This document shows positions 54,723-63,354 of a DNA stretch of 64,000 nt, piece after piece. How positions within the stretch are numbered: the stretch's first letter is position 1; every line of letters starts with the position of its first letter. The DNA comes from Poriferisodalis sp965208555 (GTDB taxonomy: Bacteria > Actinomycetota > Acidimicrobiia > Acidimicrobiales > Poriferisodalaceae): positions 806,001 to 870,000 of the forward strand of contig NZ_OZ242342.1 of the NCBI RefSeq assembly GCF_965208555.1. The letters run 5' to 3'. Position numbers and translations under genes: made by a program. The notes beneath the pieces were generated by a model. It ran no database searches, was not told the origin of the DNA, and was given only the letters and a program-made list of their open reading frames with translations.

Positions 54723-56897
54723 TTACCGCACCGCTTCGGCCGCGACGACGCCGAGTCCCGCCCGGGAAGTGCGGTAGTCCGGCGCGTCCCCGTAGTTGAA
54801 GCTGGTGCCGTCGCTCCACACCAGCCAGTAGCCGTCACCGCTGGCGGTAGCGGCGAACCCGACGGCTCGCAGCCGGTTCTGGCGATCCGCGCGGTCGCCG
54901 TGATGGTCTGCGGCGCCGATGGCATGCACCGCCGTGTCGGCGCCGGCGATCCAGTAGCCGCCGCCGTCAGGCTCGACGGCGAGGCCGATCCCGGCCGCGC
55001 CACTGCGCAGGAGCGGACCGCAGCCGAGGTCGCGCGCGTCGCCGAAAGCCAGGACGCGGCCGTCGTCCAGCGCCAGCCAGTAGCCGTCACCGGTCGGCGA
55101 GGACTCGATGTCGACGACTTCCGCAGCCAGCCAGAGGTGCGCGATTGCGCCCCAGTGTGCCGCGGCGCCGAATGCGAAGACGTTGCCCCGGCTCGTCGCG
55201 AGCCAGTAGCCGTCCCCATCGGGTTGCGCAGCCATCGCCACGACGGGATCATCGCTTCCGGCACCCACAGCGTTTCCGTGATAGCCGGCGTCGCCGAAGG
55301 ACTGGACATCACCGCCGGACGTAGCGAGCCAGTAGCCGTCCCCATCGGGATGCGCAGCCATCGCCGCGAACCGGTCGGATGACGATGGCGGCGTTCCGTT
55401 GCCGAGATGCTCGGCGGACCCATCAGCAAACACCGTGCCGTCGGACTTCAGCACCCACAGGCCGGGGCGGGCCGTCCCCGTCGACGGATCCGGCTCGACG
55501 GAGGTGGGACGCTCGCAGGACTGGCCGTCGGGGAACTGGGGGAAGCGGTACCAATCAGACCTGAGCGAGAACTTCTTGCGGAAGGGATCGCGTGCCCACC
55601 GGTTCCACTGCCCGTCGCTGACACCCGAGTAGCCGTCGAAGTCCTCAACGCCATCGGTGCCCACGATGCGCATGCCGCGGGTCCGCCCGCCCCACGCGCC
55701 GTTGCCGTTGCGGTGCGTGACCTCGATGCAGACCAGGCTGCCGATGCTCGGGTAGGCGGCCTCGATGTCCGATCTGCTGATCCGGTACTCCCACGCATGG
55801 TTGGAATTGCCGGCCGTCGAGTCGCCGAGATCCTGGACTCCGGGGAACCGGGACCCTTCGTCGAGCCCGGCCGTCCAGCCGCCGCTGGAGGCGTGGAACT
55901 CTGCAAACGCAATCGATCCGTCGTCGTGGACACGGACATGGCCCGCCGTGCTGCGGATCGCGGTGTTGGTGTGGATATAGCGGGTGCCGTGATCGAGCGC
56001 CTGCCCGTCGCGCGCGGCGCCTGCGTACACCTGACAATTCCACCAGTCGCAGGTGTCGGTGAACCTCCCTTGGCTTCCGCTGCGCGCGCGCGAGGCTGCC
56101 AGCGAAAGCACGTACGAACGTGCCGCGATGGCCTGCGCTTCGAGCGCGGCGATGCCACGCCCGCCGCCCGCCGCGCCCCACTCGGGGATGCTCTCGCGGG
56201 GCACGACGCCACGCAGGTACTGCTCGAGCGGTACCCGGTTGAACGAGAACGGGCCGTTCTGATCCACGATGCCGAGGACGCCCCGGTAGGCGGTCCTGCG
56301 TGACTCCACCGCTGCATCCCGACCGTCGCAGTAGATCATGACCAAGAGCTGCGATTGGTCGTCGACGGCGTAGTCGCTGTTCGCAGGCACCGCTTCGACA
56401 TACCGGTCGCCGCGGCGGCTCGACGCCGAGAGCCCGCTGGCCACCAGGTCGCCGCGGCGCCCGCATCCGCTGTTCGAGCGCACCCAGAAGTCGCCGGCGC
56501 TGACGCCGATCCGCACGACATCGCCGCTGTCGAAGCGGTGTCCAGCCACGGTGAACGCGGACGCGGACGTGACGAGCAGGTCATTGCGGTCGTTGCCGGT
56601 GAGATGCACCCAGATGTCGGGATTGCTCACGCTGGAGCGGACCGTGTTGCTGTAGTAGTGCTGGACGATCTGATCGCTGGTCCAGCGATGGTCCACCGCG
56701 TAGCCCAGCGCACCCCACTGGCTGAGCCCGTTGCCGTGCCCGAAGCCTCGGCCCTCCACGACGATGACGCTCGGGGCCAGCTCGGCCTGCTGAGCGCCGG
56801 CCGGCGTCGCGGCGAACGCCAAGGAACCGGCCGCCACCGAACACGCCACGGCCGCGCAGGCAAGCTTGCGCAGATGTGCTGCCGCGCGCCGCGGCAT
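54723..56897 (-). CDS. SpoIID/LytB-domain secreted protein with GDGYWL repeats
   Basis: 724 residues from the ATG at 56897 and a signal peptide to about 38 (AHLRKLACAAVACSVAAGSLAFAATPAGAQ). The SpoIID/LytB domain spans about 45-430 with IVVEGRGFGHGNGLSQWGALGYA, VPLEQYLRGVVPRESIPEWG and the long YVLSLA stretch. The C-terminal third is six beta-rich repeats of about 45 residues ((D)GDGYWL...F.FG.A). SpoIID proteins are lytic glycosylases or amidase activators acting on glycan strands. The repeats are a common actinobacterial surface module. Confidence 0.85.
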   Translation of the reverse strand: MPRRAAAHLRKLACAAVACSVAAGSLAFAATPAGAQQAELAPSVIVVEGRGFGHGNGLSQWGALGYAVDHRWTSDQIVQHYYSNTVRSSVSNPDIWVHLTGNDRNDLLVTSASAFTVAGHRFDSGDVVRIGVSAGDFWVRSNSGCGRRGDLVASGLSASSRRGDRYVEAVPANSDYAVDDQSQLLVMIYCDGRDAAVESRRTAYRGVLGIVDQNGPFSFNRVPLEQYLRGVVPRESIPEWGAAGGGRGIAALEAQAIAARSYVLSLAASRARSGSQGRFTDTCDWWNCQVYAGAARDGQALDHGTRYIHTNTAIRSTAGHVRVHDDGSIAFAEFHASSGGWTAGLDEGSRFPGVQDLGDSTAGNSNHAWEYRISRSDIEAAYPSIGSLVCIEVTHRNGNGAWGGRTRGMRIVGTDGVEDFDGYSGVSDGQWNRWARDPFRKKFSLRSDWYRFPQFPDGQSCERPTSVEPDPSTGTARPGLWVLKSDGTVFADGSAEHLGNGTPPSSSDRFAAMAAHPDGDGYWLATSGGDVQSFGDAGYHGNAVGAGSDDPVVAMAAQPDGDGYWLATSRGNVFAFGAAAHWGAIAHLWLAAEVVDIESSPTGDGYWLALDDGRVLAFGDARDLGCGPLLRSGAAGIGLAVEPDGGGYWIAGADTAVHAIGAADHHGDRADRQNRLRAVGFAATASGDGYWLVWSDGTSFNYGDAPDYRTSRAGLGVVAAEAVR

Positions 56898-57025
56898 CGG
56901 GAGTTCCCGCACTCCTGTAGTGGTACCGGCCTGCGGGCGGCGCCCGTCGGATATCGCGCCGTTCCGGGCTCGCCCGCGCCAGCGCCATCCGCTGCCCGCA
57001 GGGCGAGATGCCTGCATCGGAGTCG

Positions 57026-58006
57026 TCACGTGAGCTTGCGCCGCTCGATCTCGATGTCGCTCGTGACCATCGTGGTGACCAGCTCTTCGAATGACATCTG
57101 GGGCGTCCACCCGAGCACCCGCTCGGCTTTGGATGCATCACCGACGAGCAGATCGACCTCGGCGGGCCGGAAGAATCGGGGATCTATCCGGACGTGCCGC
57201 TCCCAGTCGTCGATGCCCGCAGCGGCGAAGGCAAGCTGTACGAAATCGCGCACTGCGTGGGTCGTGCCGGTCGCGATGACGTAGTCGTCGGGCTCGGGCT
57301 GGCGGAGCATCAGGTGCATAGCGCGCACGTAGTCGCCGGCGAAGCCCCAGTCGCGCTTGGCGTCGAGGTTCCCGAGCGCCACCTCGTCCTGGAGGCCGAG
57401 CTTGATGCGCGCCACGGCGTTGGTGACCTTGCGAGTCACGAATTCGAGACCGCGCCGCGGCGACTCGTGATTGAACAGGATGCCGCTGCAGGCGAACAGC
57501 CCGTAGCTCTCGCGGTAGTTCACCGTGGTGTGGTGGCCGAACACCTTGGCCGAGCCGTACGGGCTGCGAGGGTGCAGCGGCGTCAGCTCGTTCTGAGGCG
57601 TCTCGCGCACTTTGCCGAACATCTCGCTGGAGGAGGCCTGGTAGAAGCGGATCGGGTTGTCCACGCCACCCACCAGCCGGATGGCCTCGAGCAGACGCAG
57701 CACTCCCAGACCGGTGATGTTGGCGGTCAGCTCGGGCTGCTTGAACGACAGCGCCACGAAGCTGATGGCGCCGAGGTTGTACACCTCGTCGGGCTGCGTG
57801 TACTCGAGGGCGGCGATGAGCGACGCGAGGTCGGCGAGATCGCCCGGCACCAGCTCGACATAGGGCAGATCGGCAGCCACTGTCTCCGAGCGCGGATTGT
57901 GCTGGCCGGTCATCAGCCCGACGACCCGGTATCCCTCGCCGTGCAGGTGCTCGGCCAGATACTGGCCGTCCTGGCCGGTGATTCCGGTGATGAGGGCCGT
58001 CGGCAC
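57026..58006 (-). CDS. gmd: GDP-mannose 4,6-dehydratase
   Basis: 326 residues from a GTG at 58006. Extended SDR fold: NAD loop TGITGQDGQYLA (7-18), Ser/Tyr/Lys triad in QASSSEMFGK and YGSAK, and the GMD-type RRGLEFVTRKVT and VALGNLDAKRDWGFAGDYV. It turns GDP-mannose into GDP-4-keto-6-deoxymannose, the branch point to fucose and rhamnose. The mannose-1-phosphate enzymes elsewhere in the window feed it. No reductase partner is adjacent. Located just upstream of the spoIID gene on the same strand. Confidence 0.93.
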   Translation of the reverse strand: MPTALITGITGQDGQYLAEHLHGEGYRVVGLMTGQHNPRSETVAADLPYVELVPGDLADLASLIAALEYTQPDEVYNLGAISFVALSFKQPELTANITGLGVLRLLEAIRLVGGVDNPIRFYQASSSEMFGKVRETPQNELTPLHPRSPYGSAKVFGHHTTVNYRESYGLFACSGILFNHESPRRGLEFVTRKVTNAVARIKLGLQDEVALGNLDAKRDWGFAGDYVRAMHLMLRQPEPDDYVIATGTTHAVRDFVQLAFAAAGIDDWERHVRIDPRFFRPAEVDLLVGDASKAERVLGWTPQMSFEELVTTMVTSDIEIERRKLT

Positions 58007-58154
58007 GGGTCAGCTCCGGTTCTCCGAGTGCAGGGCGGGCGTGTGGACCGGAGATCAGGGTACGGGTCACCGCCGATGCTGTGAAGTCAGCGCCGCTCTC
58101 AGCCTCCGGCAGCCCTCACCCGCGTTGCCGACGGGTTCCGGTACGGTGCCGCGA

Positions 58155-59654
58155 ATGGCACGTCGCCCGCATACTGGCTGGGTACGCCCGCTGCGGGCGC
58201 TGGCGGCGGCGCTGCTGGTCGGTACTGCTGTGGTCGGAATCGGAGACCTGGCGGGTGCCGCGTCGCGTGTCGATTCGGATCGGCTGTGGGGTGACGACCG
58301 CTACGAGACCGCAGCGGAGATTGCGGAGGAGTACGCATCTGCCGCCGGCCCGATCAACACAGCCATCGTGGCTTCAGGAGAGTCATTCGCCGACGCACTG
58401 GCGGCCACCCCGCTGGCTCGCGTGCGCAACGCGCCGATCCTGCTGTCTCCCCCCGATGCGCTGCATCCTGCGACCCGCAGATTCATTGAGCGTCACCGGA
58501 TCGGCGACATCATCATCGCCGGCGGCGCCGACGCTGTCTCTCTCGAGGTCGAAGATGCGCTGGCCGGCTTGACTGGCAGCAGGCCGGAGCGGCTGGAGGG
58601 GTCCGACCGCTACCGGACTGTGGTCAGCATCGCCCGCGAAATCGACGCCAGCCAGATCGGCAGCTTCTGCGGCGATGGCCGACGTACCGCGCTGCTGGCG
58701 ACCGGAGAGAAGTTCGCCGACGCGCTGGCGCTGTCACCGCTCGCCTTCGCGGGCCCGCATCCGGTGCTGCTCACCACACCCGACCGGCTGCCCACAGCAG
58801 TCGAGGACTATCTCACGGACTACACCATCGAGCAGGTGCTGATCGCAGGCGGACCTGCAGCAGTCACGGACTCGGTCAGAGCTGAGCTCGCCGCGCTCGG
58901 CATCAGAGTCCAGCGGCTGTGGGGGCAGGACCGCTTCGAGACCGCTGCTGAGATAGCCGGGGAACTCGCCGATCGCTGCTTCGGATCCGACGAATTCGGT
59001 CTCGCCGACGGCCGGAATTTCCCCGACGCACTGGTCGGCGGCGCATTGCTGGGCCTGCGTCGGGCGCCGCTGCTGCTGTCGGAACCTGCCTTGCCCGATG
59101 CGACTCGCAGGTTCCTGGCCGGCCCCGTTCCCGATGCGGGCACCGTGCAGCTCACGATCTTCGGCGGGCCCGCGGCGGTATCGGATTCCGCCGCGGCGGC
59201 GGCAACGGATGCGCTGAGGGGCCTCGACCGGGAGTGCGATCCGCGCGAAGACACCCCCGGGGTTCCGCGTGACGTGACGGTGCAGCCGCTCAACGGCGCT
59301 CTCGAGGTCCGCTGGAAGGCGCCGGACAGGGTCGGCAACAACGATCCTTCCGGCTACCGGATCAGGTACCGGCCCGTCGGCGGGCACTGGGTCACGATGC
59401 GCAACGTCAGTTCGCCTGCGACCGTCTCGGGACTGCAGAACACGGCCCTGTACGAGGTGCAGGTGCGAGCCGACGGCAGCCGCTACGAGGTGTGGAGCCC
59501 GAGCAGCTACGCGACGCCGTCAGATGCGATCGGAGCCGCTGCGCCATCGACGTCAGGCAATCGCAGCCGCACTGCCAGCACAGTGTCACTCGCCGCAGCG
59601 CAACCGGCGAACACCTCAGGACCGGACTGCCCACCCCGGCCCGCCACCGCATGA
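58155..59654 (+). CDS. Secreted CWB2 protein with fibronectin type III-like domain
   Basis: 499 residues from the ATG at 58155; GTG at 58146 is possible. Signal peptide to about 37 (LRALAAALLVGTAVVGIGDLAGAAS). Three complete CWB2 repeats (DRLWGDDRYETAAEIA, RLEGSDRYRTVVSIA, QRLWGQDRFETAAEIA; IIIAGGADAVS, VLIAGGPAAVT, TIFGGPAAVS) are followed by an FN3-like domain from about 375 (VPRDVTVQPLNGALEVRWKAP, VSSPATVSGLQNTALYEVQV). It should bind wall teichoic-like polymers and display the FN3. The stop overlaps the cofD start (ATGA), an odd coupling of a wall protein with coenzyme synthesis. Confidence 0.87.
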   Translation: MARRPHTGWVRPLRALAAALLVGTAVVGIGDLAGAASRVDSDRLWGDDRYETAAEIAEEYASAAGPINTAIVASGESFADALAATPLARVRNAPILLSPPDALHPATRRFIERHRIGDIIIAGGADAVSLEVEDALAGLTGSRPERLEGSDRYRTVVSIAREIDASQIGSFCGDGRRTALLATGEKFADALALSPLAFAGPHPVLLTTPDRLPTAVEDYLTDYTIEQVLIAGGPAAVTDSVRAELAALGIRVQRLWGQDRFETAAEIAGELADRCFGSDEFGLADGRNFPDALVGGALLGLRRAPLLLSEPALPDATRRFLAGPVPDAGTVQLTIFGGPAAVSDSAAAAATDALRGLDRECDPREDTPGVPRDVTVQPLNGALEVRWKAPDRVGNNDPSGYRIRYRPVGGHWVTMRNVSSPATVSGLQNTALYEVQVRADGSRYEVWSPSSYATPSDAIGAAAPSTSGNRSRTASTVSLAAAQPANTSGPDCPPRPATA

Positions 59655-60613
59655 CTCCCGGTCAGACTGAGACCGTTGCCGTGCTGGCCGGAGGCGTCGG
59701 AGCGGCCCGGTTCCTGCGCGGGCTCCTGCGTGTGCGCCGGCCGACCGACGTGACCGCCATCGTCAATGTAGGCGACGACTTCACGCTGCACGGATTGAAC
59801 ATCAGCCCTGACCTCGACACGGTGACCTACACGCTGGCCTCGGTAATCAATCCCGAAACCGGCTGGGGCCGCGCCGGCGAGTCATGGCGCGTGCTGACAG
59901 AACTCGGCCGGCTCGGGGGCCAGGACTGGTTCCAGCTCGGCGATCTGGACCTGGCGCTGCACCTCTACCGCACCCAGCGGCGGAGCGAAGGCGCATCGCT
60001 GTCGCAGGTGACTGGCGAGATCGCTGCCAGCTTCGGTCTCGAGCTGACGCTGCTGCCCGTCAGCGACGACCAGATCCAGACCCGCATCACGCCCGCCGAG
60101 CCCACCGGTGCCGCCGAGATCGACTTCCAGGACTACTTCGTCGCCCAACGGCACGGCATTTCGATACGCGCCGTCCGATTCGCCGGCATCGACACCGCCC
60201 GACCGGCACCCGGCGTGATAGAGGCGCTGTGGGGTTCCGCGGTCGTGGTGGTGGCGCCGTCGAACCCGTTCGTGTCCATCGGCCCCGTCGTGGATGTGCC
60301 CGGCGTCCGCGAGGTCCTGGCGCAGCGTCGTCACAGCGTCGTCGCTGTCTCGCCCATCGTCGGCGGCGCATCGATCAAGGGACCTGCCGGCGCGATGATG
60401 ACCGAGTTGGGTCACGAGGCGAGCGCCGTGGGTGTCGCGCGGCTCTATGCAGAATTCGCCGGCACCTTGGTGATCGATGACGCTGATCGTGACTTGGCGC
60501 CGGCAGTGTCGGACGCCGGCATGTCACCGGTGGTCGCCGACACCATCATGAGCAGTCCGGAGCGGGCCGCCGCATTGGCGCGCACAACGCTCGAGGCTGT
60601 GAGCGGGTCATGA
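59651..60613 (+). CDS. cofD: 2-phospho-L-lactate (phosphoenolpyruvyl) transferase CofD/FbiA
   Basis: 320 residues. AVLAGGVGAARFLRGLLRV opens the fold, followed by VNVGDDFTLHGLNISPDLDTVTYTLA, WFQLGDLDLALHLYRTQ and APSNPFVSIGPVVDVPGVREVL, all diagnostic of CofD. It joins the lactyl/PEP moiety to the deazaflavin Fo in coenzyme F420 synthesis. The start overlaps the CWB2 stop by 4 bp and cofE follows 17 nt later. Confidence 0.94.
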   Translation: MTPGQTETVAVLAGGVGAARFLRGLLRVRRPTDVTAIVNVGDDFTLHGLNISPDLDTVTYTLASVINPETGWGRAGESWRVLTELGRLGGQDWFQLGDLDLALHLYRTQRRSEGASLSQVTGEIAASFGLELTLLPVSDDQIQTRITPAEPTGAAEIDFQDYFVAQRHGISIRAVRFAGIDTARPAPGVIEALWGSAVVVVAPSNPFVSIGPVVDVPGVREVLAQRRHSVVAVSPIVGGASIKGPAGAMMTELGHEASAVGVARLYAEFAGTLVIDDADRDLAPAVSDAGMSPVVADTIMSSPERAAALARTTLEAVSGS

Positions 60614-60629
60614 GAGAAACGAGAACCGC

Positions 60630-61340
60630 GTGACCATCGAATTGCTGCCCGTCGAAGGCATCGGCGAGATCTCCCACGGCGACGATCTCGGCGCCGTCAT
60701 CTGGGACGCCTGCGAGACGTCGCCCGGCGGTCTGCAGGACGGCGATGTGCTCGTCGTGACGCAGAAGATTGTCTCCAAGGCTGAGGGCGCCATGGAGCAG
60801 ATCGACCCCGACGACCCGCTGTCGCACAAACCCCTCGTCGAGCGCGAGTCGGTCCGCATCCTGCGCCGCCGGGGCGATCTCATCATCAGCGAGACCAAGC
60901 ACGGGTTCATCTGCGCCAACGCGGGAATTGACCTGTCCAACGTCGAGCGGGGCTACGCAGCGCTGCTCCCCGACGACAGCGATCGCTCCGCCAACAAGAT
61001 CCGTGACCGCATCCGGGCGCTGTCGGGCCGCACCGTCGGCGTGATCATCTCCGACACGTTCGGACGCCCATGGCGGCGCGGTGTCACCGACGTGGCCATC
61101 GGCTGTGCAGGCATTGCTGCCGTCGTCGACTTGAAGGGCACTGCTGATGCGCTCGGACGCGAGCTGATGGTCACCGAGGTGTGCGTGGCCGATGAGATCG
61201 CGTCGGCTGCCGACCTGGTGTGCGGCAAGGCACGGGGCGTGCCGGTCGCGGTCGTGCGCGGGGTGGACCCGAGCTGGCTGCGGCGCGCGTCCGTGCGCTC
61301 GGAGATCATCAGGGACCCCGCCGAGGACTTGTTCCGCTAG
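60630..61340 (+). CDS. cofE: Coenzyme F420:L-glutamate ligase CofE/FbiB (N-terminal type)
   Basis: 236 residues from a GTG at 60630. VVTQKIVSKAEGAMEQI (metal- and GTP-site region), SETKHGFICANAGIDLSNV and GVIISDTFGRPWRRGVTDVAIGCAGI are the CofE hallmarks. It adds glutamates to F420-0. The mycobacterial FbiB carries an extra C-terminal nitroreductase-like domain; this protein lacks it, so F420 may be shorter-tailed or use another partner. Overlaps the next (minus-strand) gene by 4 bp. Confidence 0.93.
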   Translation: MTIELLPVEGIGEISHGDDLGAVIWDACETSPGGLQDGDVLVVTQKIVSKAEGAMEQIDPDDPLSHKPLVERESVRILRRRGDLIISETKHGFICANAGIDLSNVERGYAALLPDDSDRSANKIRDRIRALSGRTVGVIISDTFGRPWRRGVTDVAIGCAGIAAVVDLKGTADALGRELMVTEVCVADEIASAADLVCGKARGVPVAVVRGVDPSWLRRASVRSEIIRDPAEDLFR

Positions 61341-62380
61341 CTGTCGGAAGCGGCGGCTGGCTGGCGCTGCGAGCGCAGCACAGCGCCCGGAGCGATCTGC
61401 TCGCCCGTGCCGACCACCGAGAAATCGCTGAGCACTGCTCCCGCTCCGATCACGACATCCCGTCCGAGCACCGAGTCGATCACGACGGCACCCTCGGCGA
61501 GACGGCAGCCCTCCCCCACAACCGATCGCTGCACGACAGCACCGGGGCCGATCTCGCACCCACGACCGATGACCGATGTGCGGATCTGCGCCTCGGCATC
61601 GATGCCGTCCGCCACCGCAGCGATGCCGTCCGCCACCTTGGCGCCAGCGCGCCGGCCCTCGAGAATGTCCAGGTTCGCGGCCAAGTACTGCTGCGGTGTG
61701 CCCGTGTCGAGCCAGTACGTGTCCGAGACCGACGCGACCAGTGTCCCGTCAACGACGATCTGAGGGAAGATCTCTCGCTCGATCGACACAGGCCGGTCAG
61801 GCGCGATGCGATCGAGCACCCGTGAGGTCAGCACGTAGGTGCCAGCGCTGATGGTCGGCTGCCTGCGGTGCGGCAGCGCTGCGGATGCCGAGCCCGGCTC
61901 CGGCTTCTCCGAGAACGACAGCACCCGGCCAATCGGATCGGTCACCACGAGGCCATACGGCGACGGATCGGCGACCGGCTGCAAGGCGATCGTGGCTTCG
62001 GCGCCGGAGTTCTCGTGCATGTGCGCCAGCGCGGCCACATCGAGATCGGTCAGCACGTCGCCATTGAGCACCAGAAAGGTTCCCGTAATGCCGCTGGCCT
62101 CCGCAGCAAATCGCACGGCACCTGCGGTGCCGCGAGGCTCCGGCTCGACTGCGATCTCATAGGGGAGCTGCGCGATGCGGCCCAGCGGGTACGCCGCGGT
62201 GAATGCCTCAGCCCGGTAGCCCAGCGAGAGCACCACCTCGTCGACCCCGTGCCGCAACAGATGCTCGCAGACCCACTCGATCATCGGCCGCCCGCACACT
62301 GGCAGCATCTGCTTGGGCGTGTCGTTGGTCAGCGGGCGCAGCCGGGTGCCGAAGCCGCCCAGCAGCAGGATCGCCTTCAC
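61337..62380 (-). CDS. Mannose-1-phosphate guanylyltransferase-like nucleotidyltransferase
   Basis: 347 residues. Nucleotidyl-transfer loop LLGGFGTRLRPLT (5-17), LNGDVLTD, FSEKPEPG and the left-handed-beta-helix tail with hexapeptide repeats (IGRGCEIGPGAVV, IGAGAVL) place it with the ManC/GlmU-like sugar nucleotidyltransferases. GDP-mannose synthesis is the likely reaction given the phosphomannomutase and gmd genes. dTDP-glucose or UDP-glucose are alternatives. Confidence 0.87.
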   Translation of the reverse strand: MKAILLLGGFGTRLRPLTNDTPKQMLPVCGRPMIEWVCEHLLRHGVDEVVLSLGYRAEAFTAAYPLGRIAQLPYEIAVEPEPRGTAGAVRFAAEASGITGTFLVLNGDVLTDLDVAALAHMHENSGAEATIALQPVADPSPYGLVVTDPIGRVLSFSEKPEPGSASAALPHRRQPTISAGTYVLTSRVLDRIAPDRPVSIEREIFPQIVVDGTLVASVSDTYWLDTGTPQQYLAANLDILEGRRAGAKVADGIAAVADGIDAEAQIRTSVIGRGCEIGPGAVVQRSVVGEGCRLAEGAVVIDSVLGRDVVIGAGAVLSDFSVVGTGEQIAPGAVLRSQRQPAAASDS

Positions 62381-63201
62381 TCAGCAGGCTCTGAAGTCTC
62401 CGACGGCTCGGAGGTGACGGGAAGGTCGCCCTCAAGCGGCTCGCTGCCGCCGCCGTCATCGAGCACCGGCCCCTCTTCGGTCGAGCCATCGATCAGCGGC
62501 TGATCCTCCGGCGGCAGATTGAGGTAGGCCCGCAGGAATGCGTCGTCGGGCCGCGGAACGTCGGCGTTGTCCACGCTCGGGTGGACGAACGCGAACACGA
62601 AGATCTGGCCGTCGTCGAGGAAGCGCACGTCGCGCAGGTCTTCGGTGAACGCCAGCGCTTTCTCCGCCTGCAGGGTCTCCCAGCGCATGATGCGCAACTC
62701 GGCGCCCGGCTCGGCGACATCGGGGTCGTCGCTGCCGGGGTCGGGAGACGCACAACCCTCTCCGGACTCATCGAGAACGGTTCCGTCCGGCAGCTCGATC
62801 CTGGAGTCGGTCAGCTCGAACTCGATCTCCCGCATGAACGCGCCCACGGTGGCGAACTGGCCTGTGACGCCGGTGTGGAAGGGGTGGATGTGGATGAGCC
62901 CGTCACCATGGGTGTGAATGCCCGACTGGTCGTCGACATCGTTGGGGTAGAGGTCGAGGATGAAGTCGTCGCAGTCGTAGATCGCGTAGAGCGAATGCCA
63001 GTGATCGCCCAGGCGTGGCGGGCCCGCCGGAGCATTCGCAGATCGCTCATTGCGGGCCACCAGGATCAGCACGACACCCAAGAGGACGACGAGGAGCATT
63101 GCTGCCGGGAACAGGAAGTCGCGCCGGGGGCGAAAGCTCCTGCCGCCTCCGCCGGCGCTCGCTGCTTTGGCAACCTTCTTGGCAGCGGCTGATCTCGCCA
63201 T
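62377..63201 (-). CDS. Single-pass membrane protein of unknown function
   Basis: 274 residues from the ATG at 63201. A basic N-terminus (AAAKKVAKAAS...), one membrane helix (about 33-50, FLFPAAMLLVVLLGVVLILV), then an extracytoplasmic domain with a His-rich motif (GDHWHSLYAIYDCDDFI, IHTHGDGLIHIHPFH) that could hold a metal. The C-terminal 40 residues are acidic and Ser/Pro/Glu-rich. Overlaps the nucleotidyltransferase gene by 4 bp, so co-expressed. Its family is not recognised. Confidence 0.75.
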   Translation of the reverse strand: MARSAAAKKVAKAASAGGGGRSFRPRRDFLFPAAMLLVVLLGVVLILVARNERSANAPAGPPRLGDHWHSLYAIYDCDDFILDLYPNDVDDQSGIHTHGDGLIHIHPFHTGVTGQFATVGAFMREIEFELTDSRIELPDGTVLDESGEGCASPDPGSDDPDVAEPGAELRIMRWETLQAEKALAFTEDLRDVRFLDDGQIFVFAFVHPSVDNADVPRPDDAFLRAYLNLPPEDQPLIDGSTEEGPVLDDGGGSEPLEGDLPVTSEPSETSEPAE

Positions 63202-63245
63202 ACGGGGCGACAAGCTACCGGCGCTCGGAGCCAATGGGTGCGCCC

Positions 63246-63325
63246 GCGGCGGAGGCGGCACGAGATTCTGCGACCAGCGATCCAGCAGGTCGCAACGTCG
63301 CAGAATCTCGTGCCGCCTCCGCCGC
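63246..63325. repeat. 80-bp palindromic element, copy 2
   Basis: Arms 63246-63274 and 63297-63325 (29 bp each) pair perfectly. The centre 63275-63296 equals the reverse complement of the centre of copy 1 at 37992-38071. It sits between the membrane-protein start and the ugd end, in the opposite orientation to copy 1. Confidence 0.92.
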
Positions 63326-63354
63326 TATGGCATCAGTTCGTTCACGCGCCGGCG

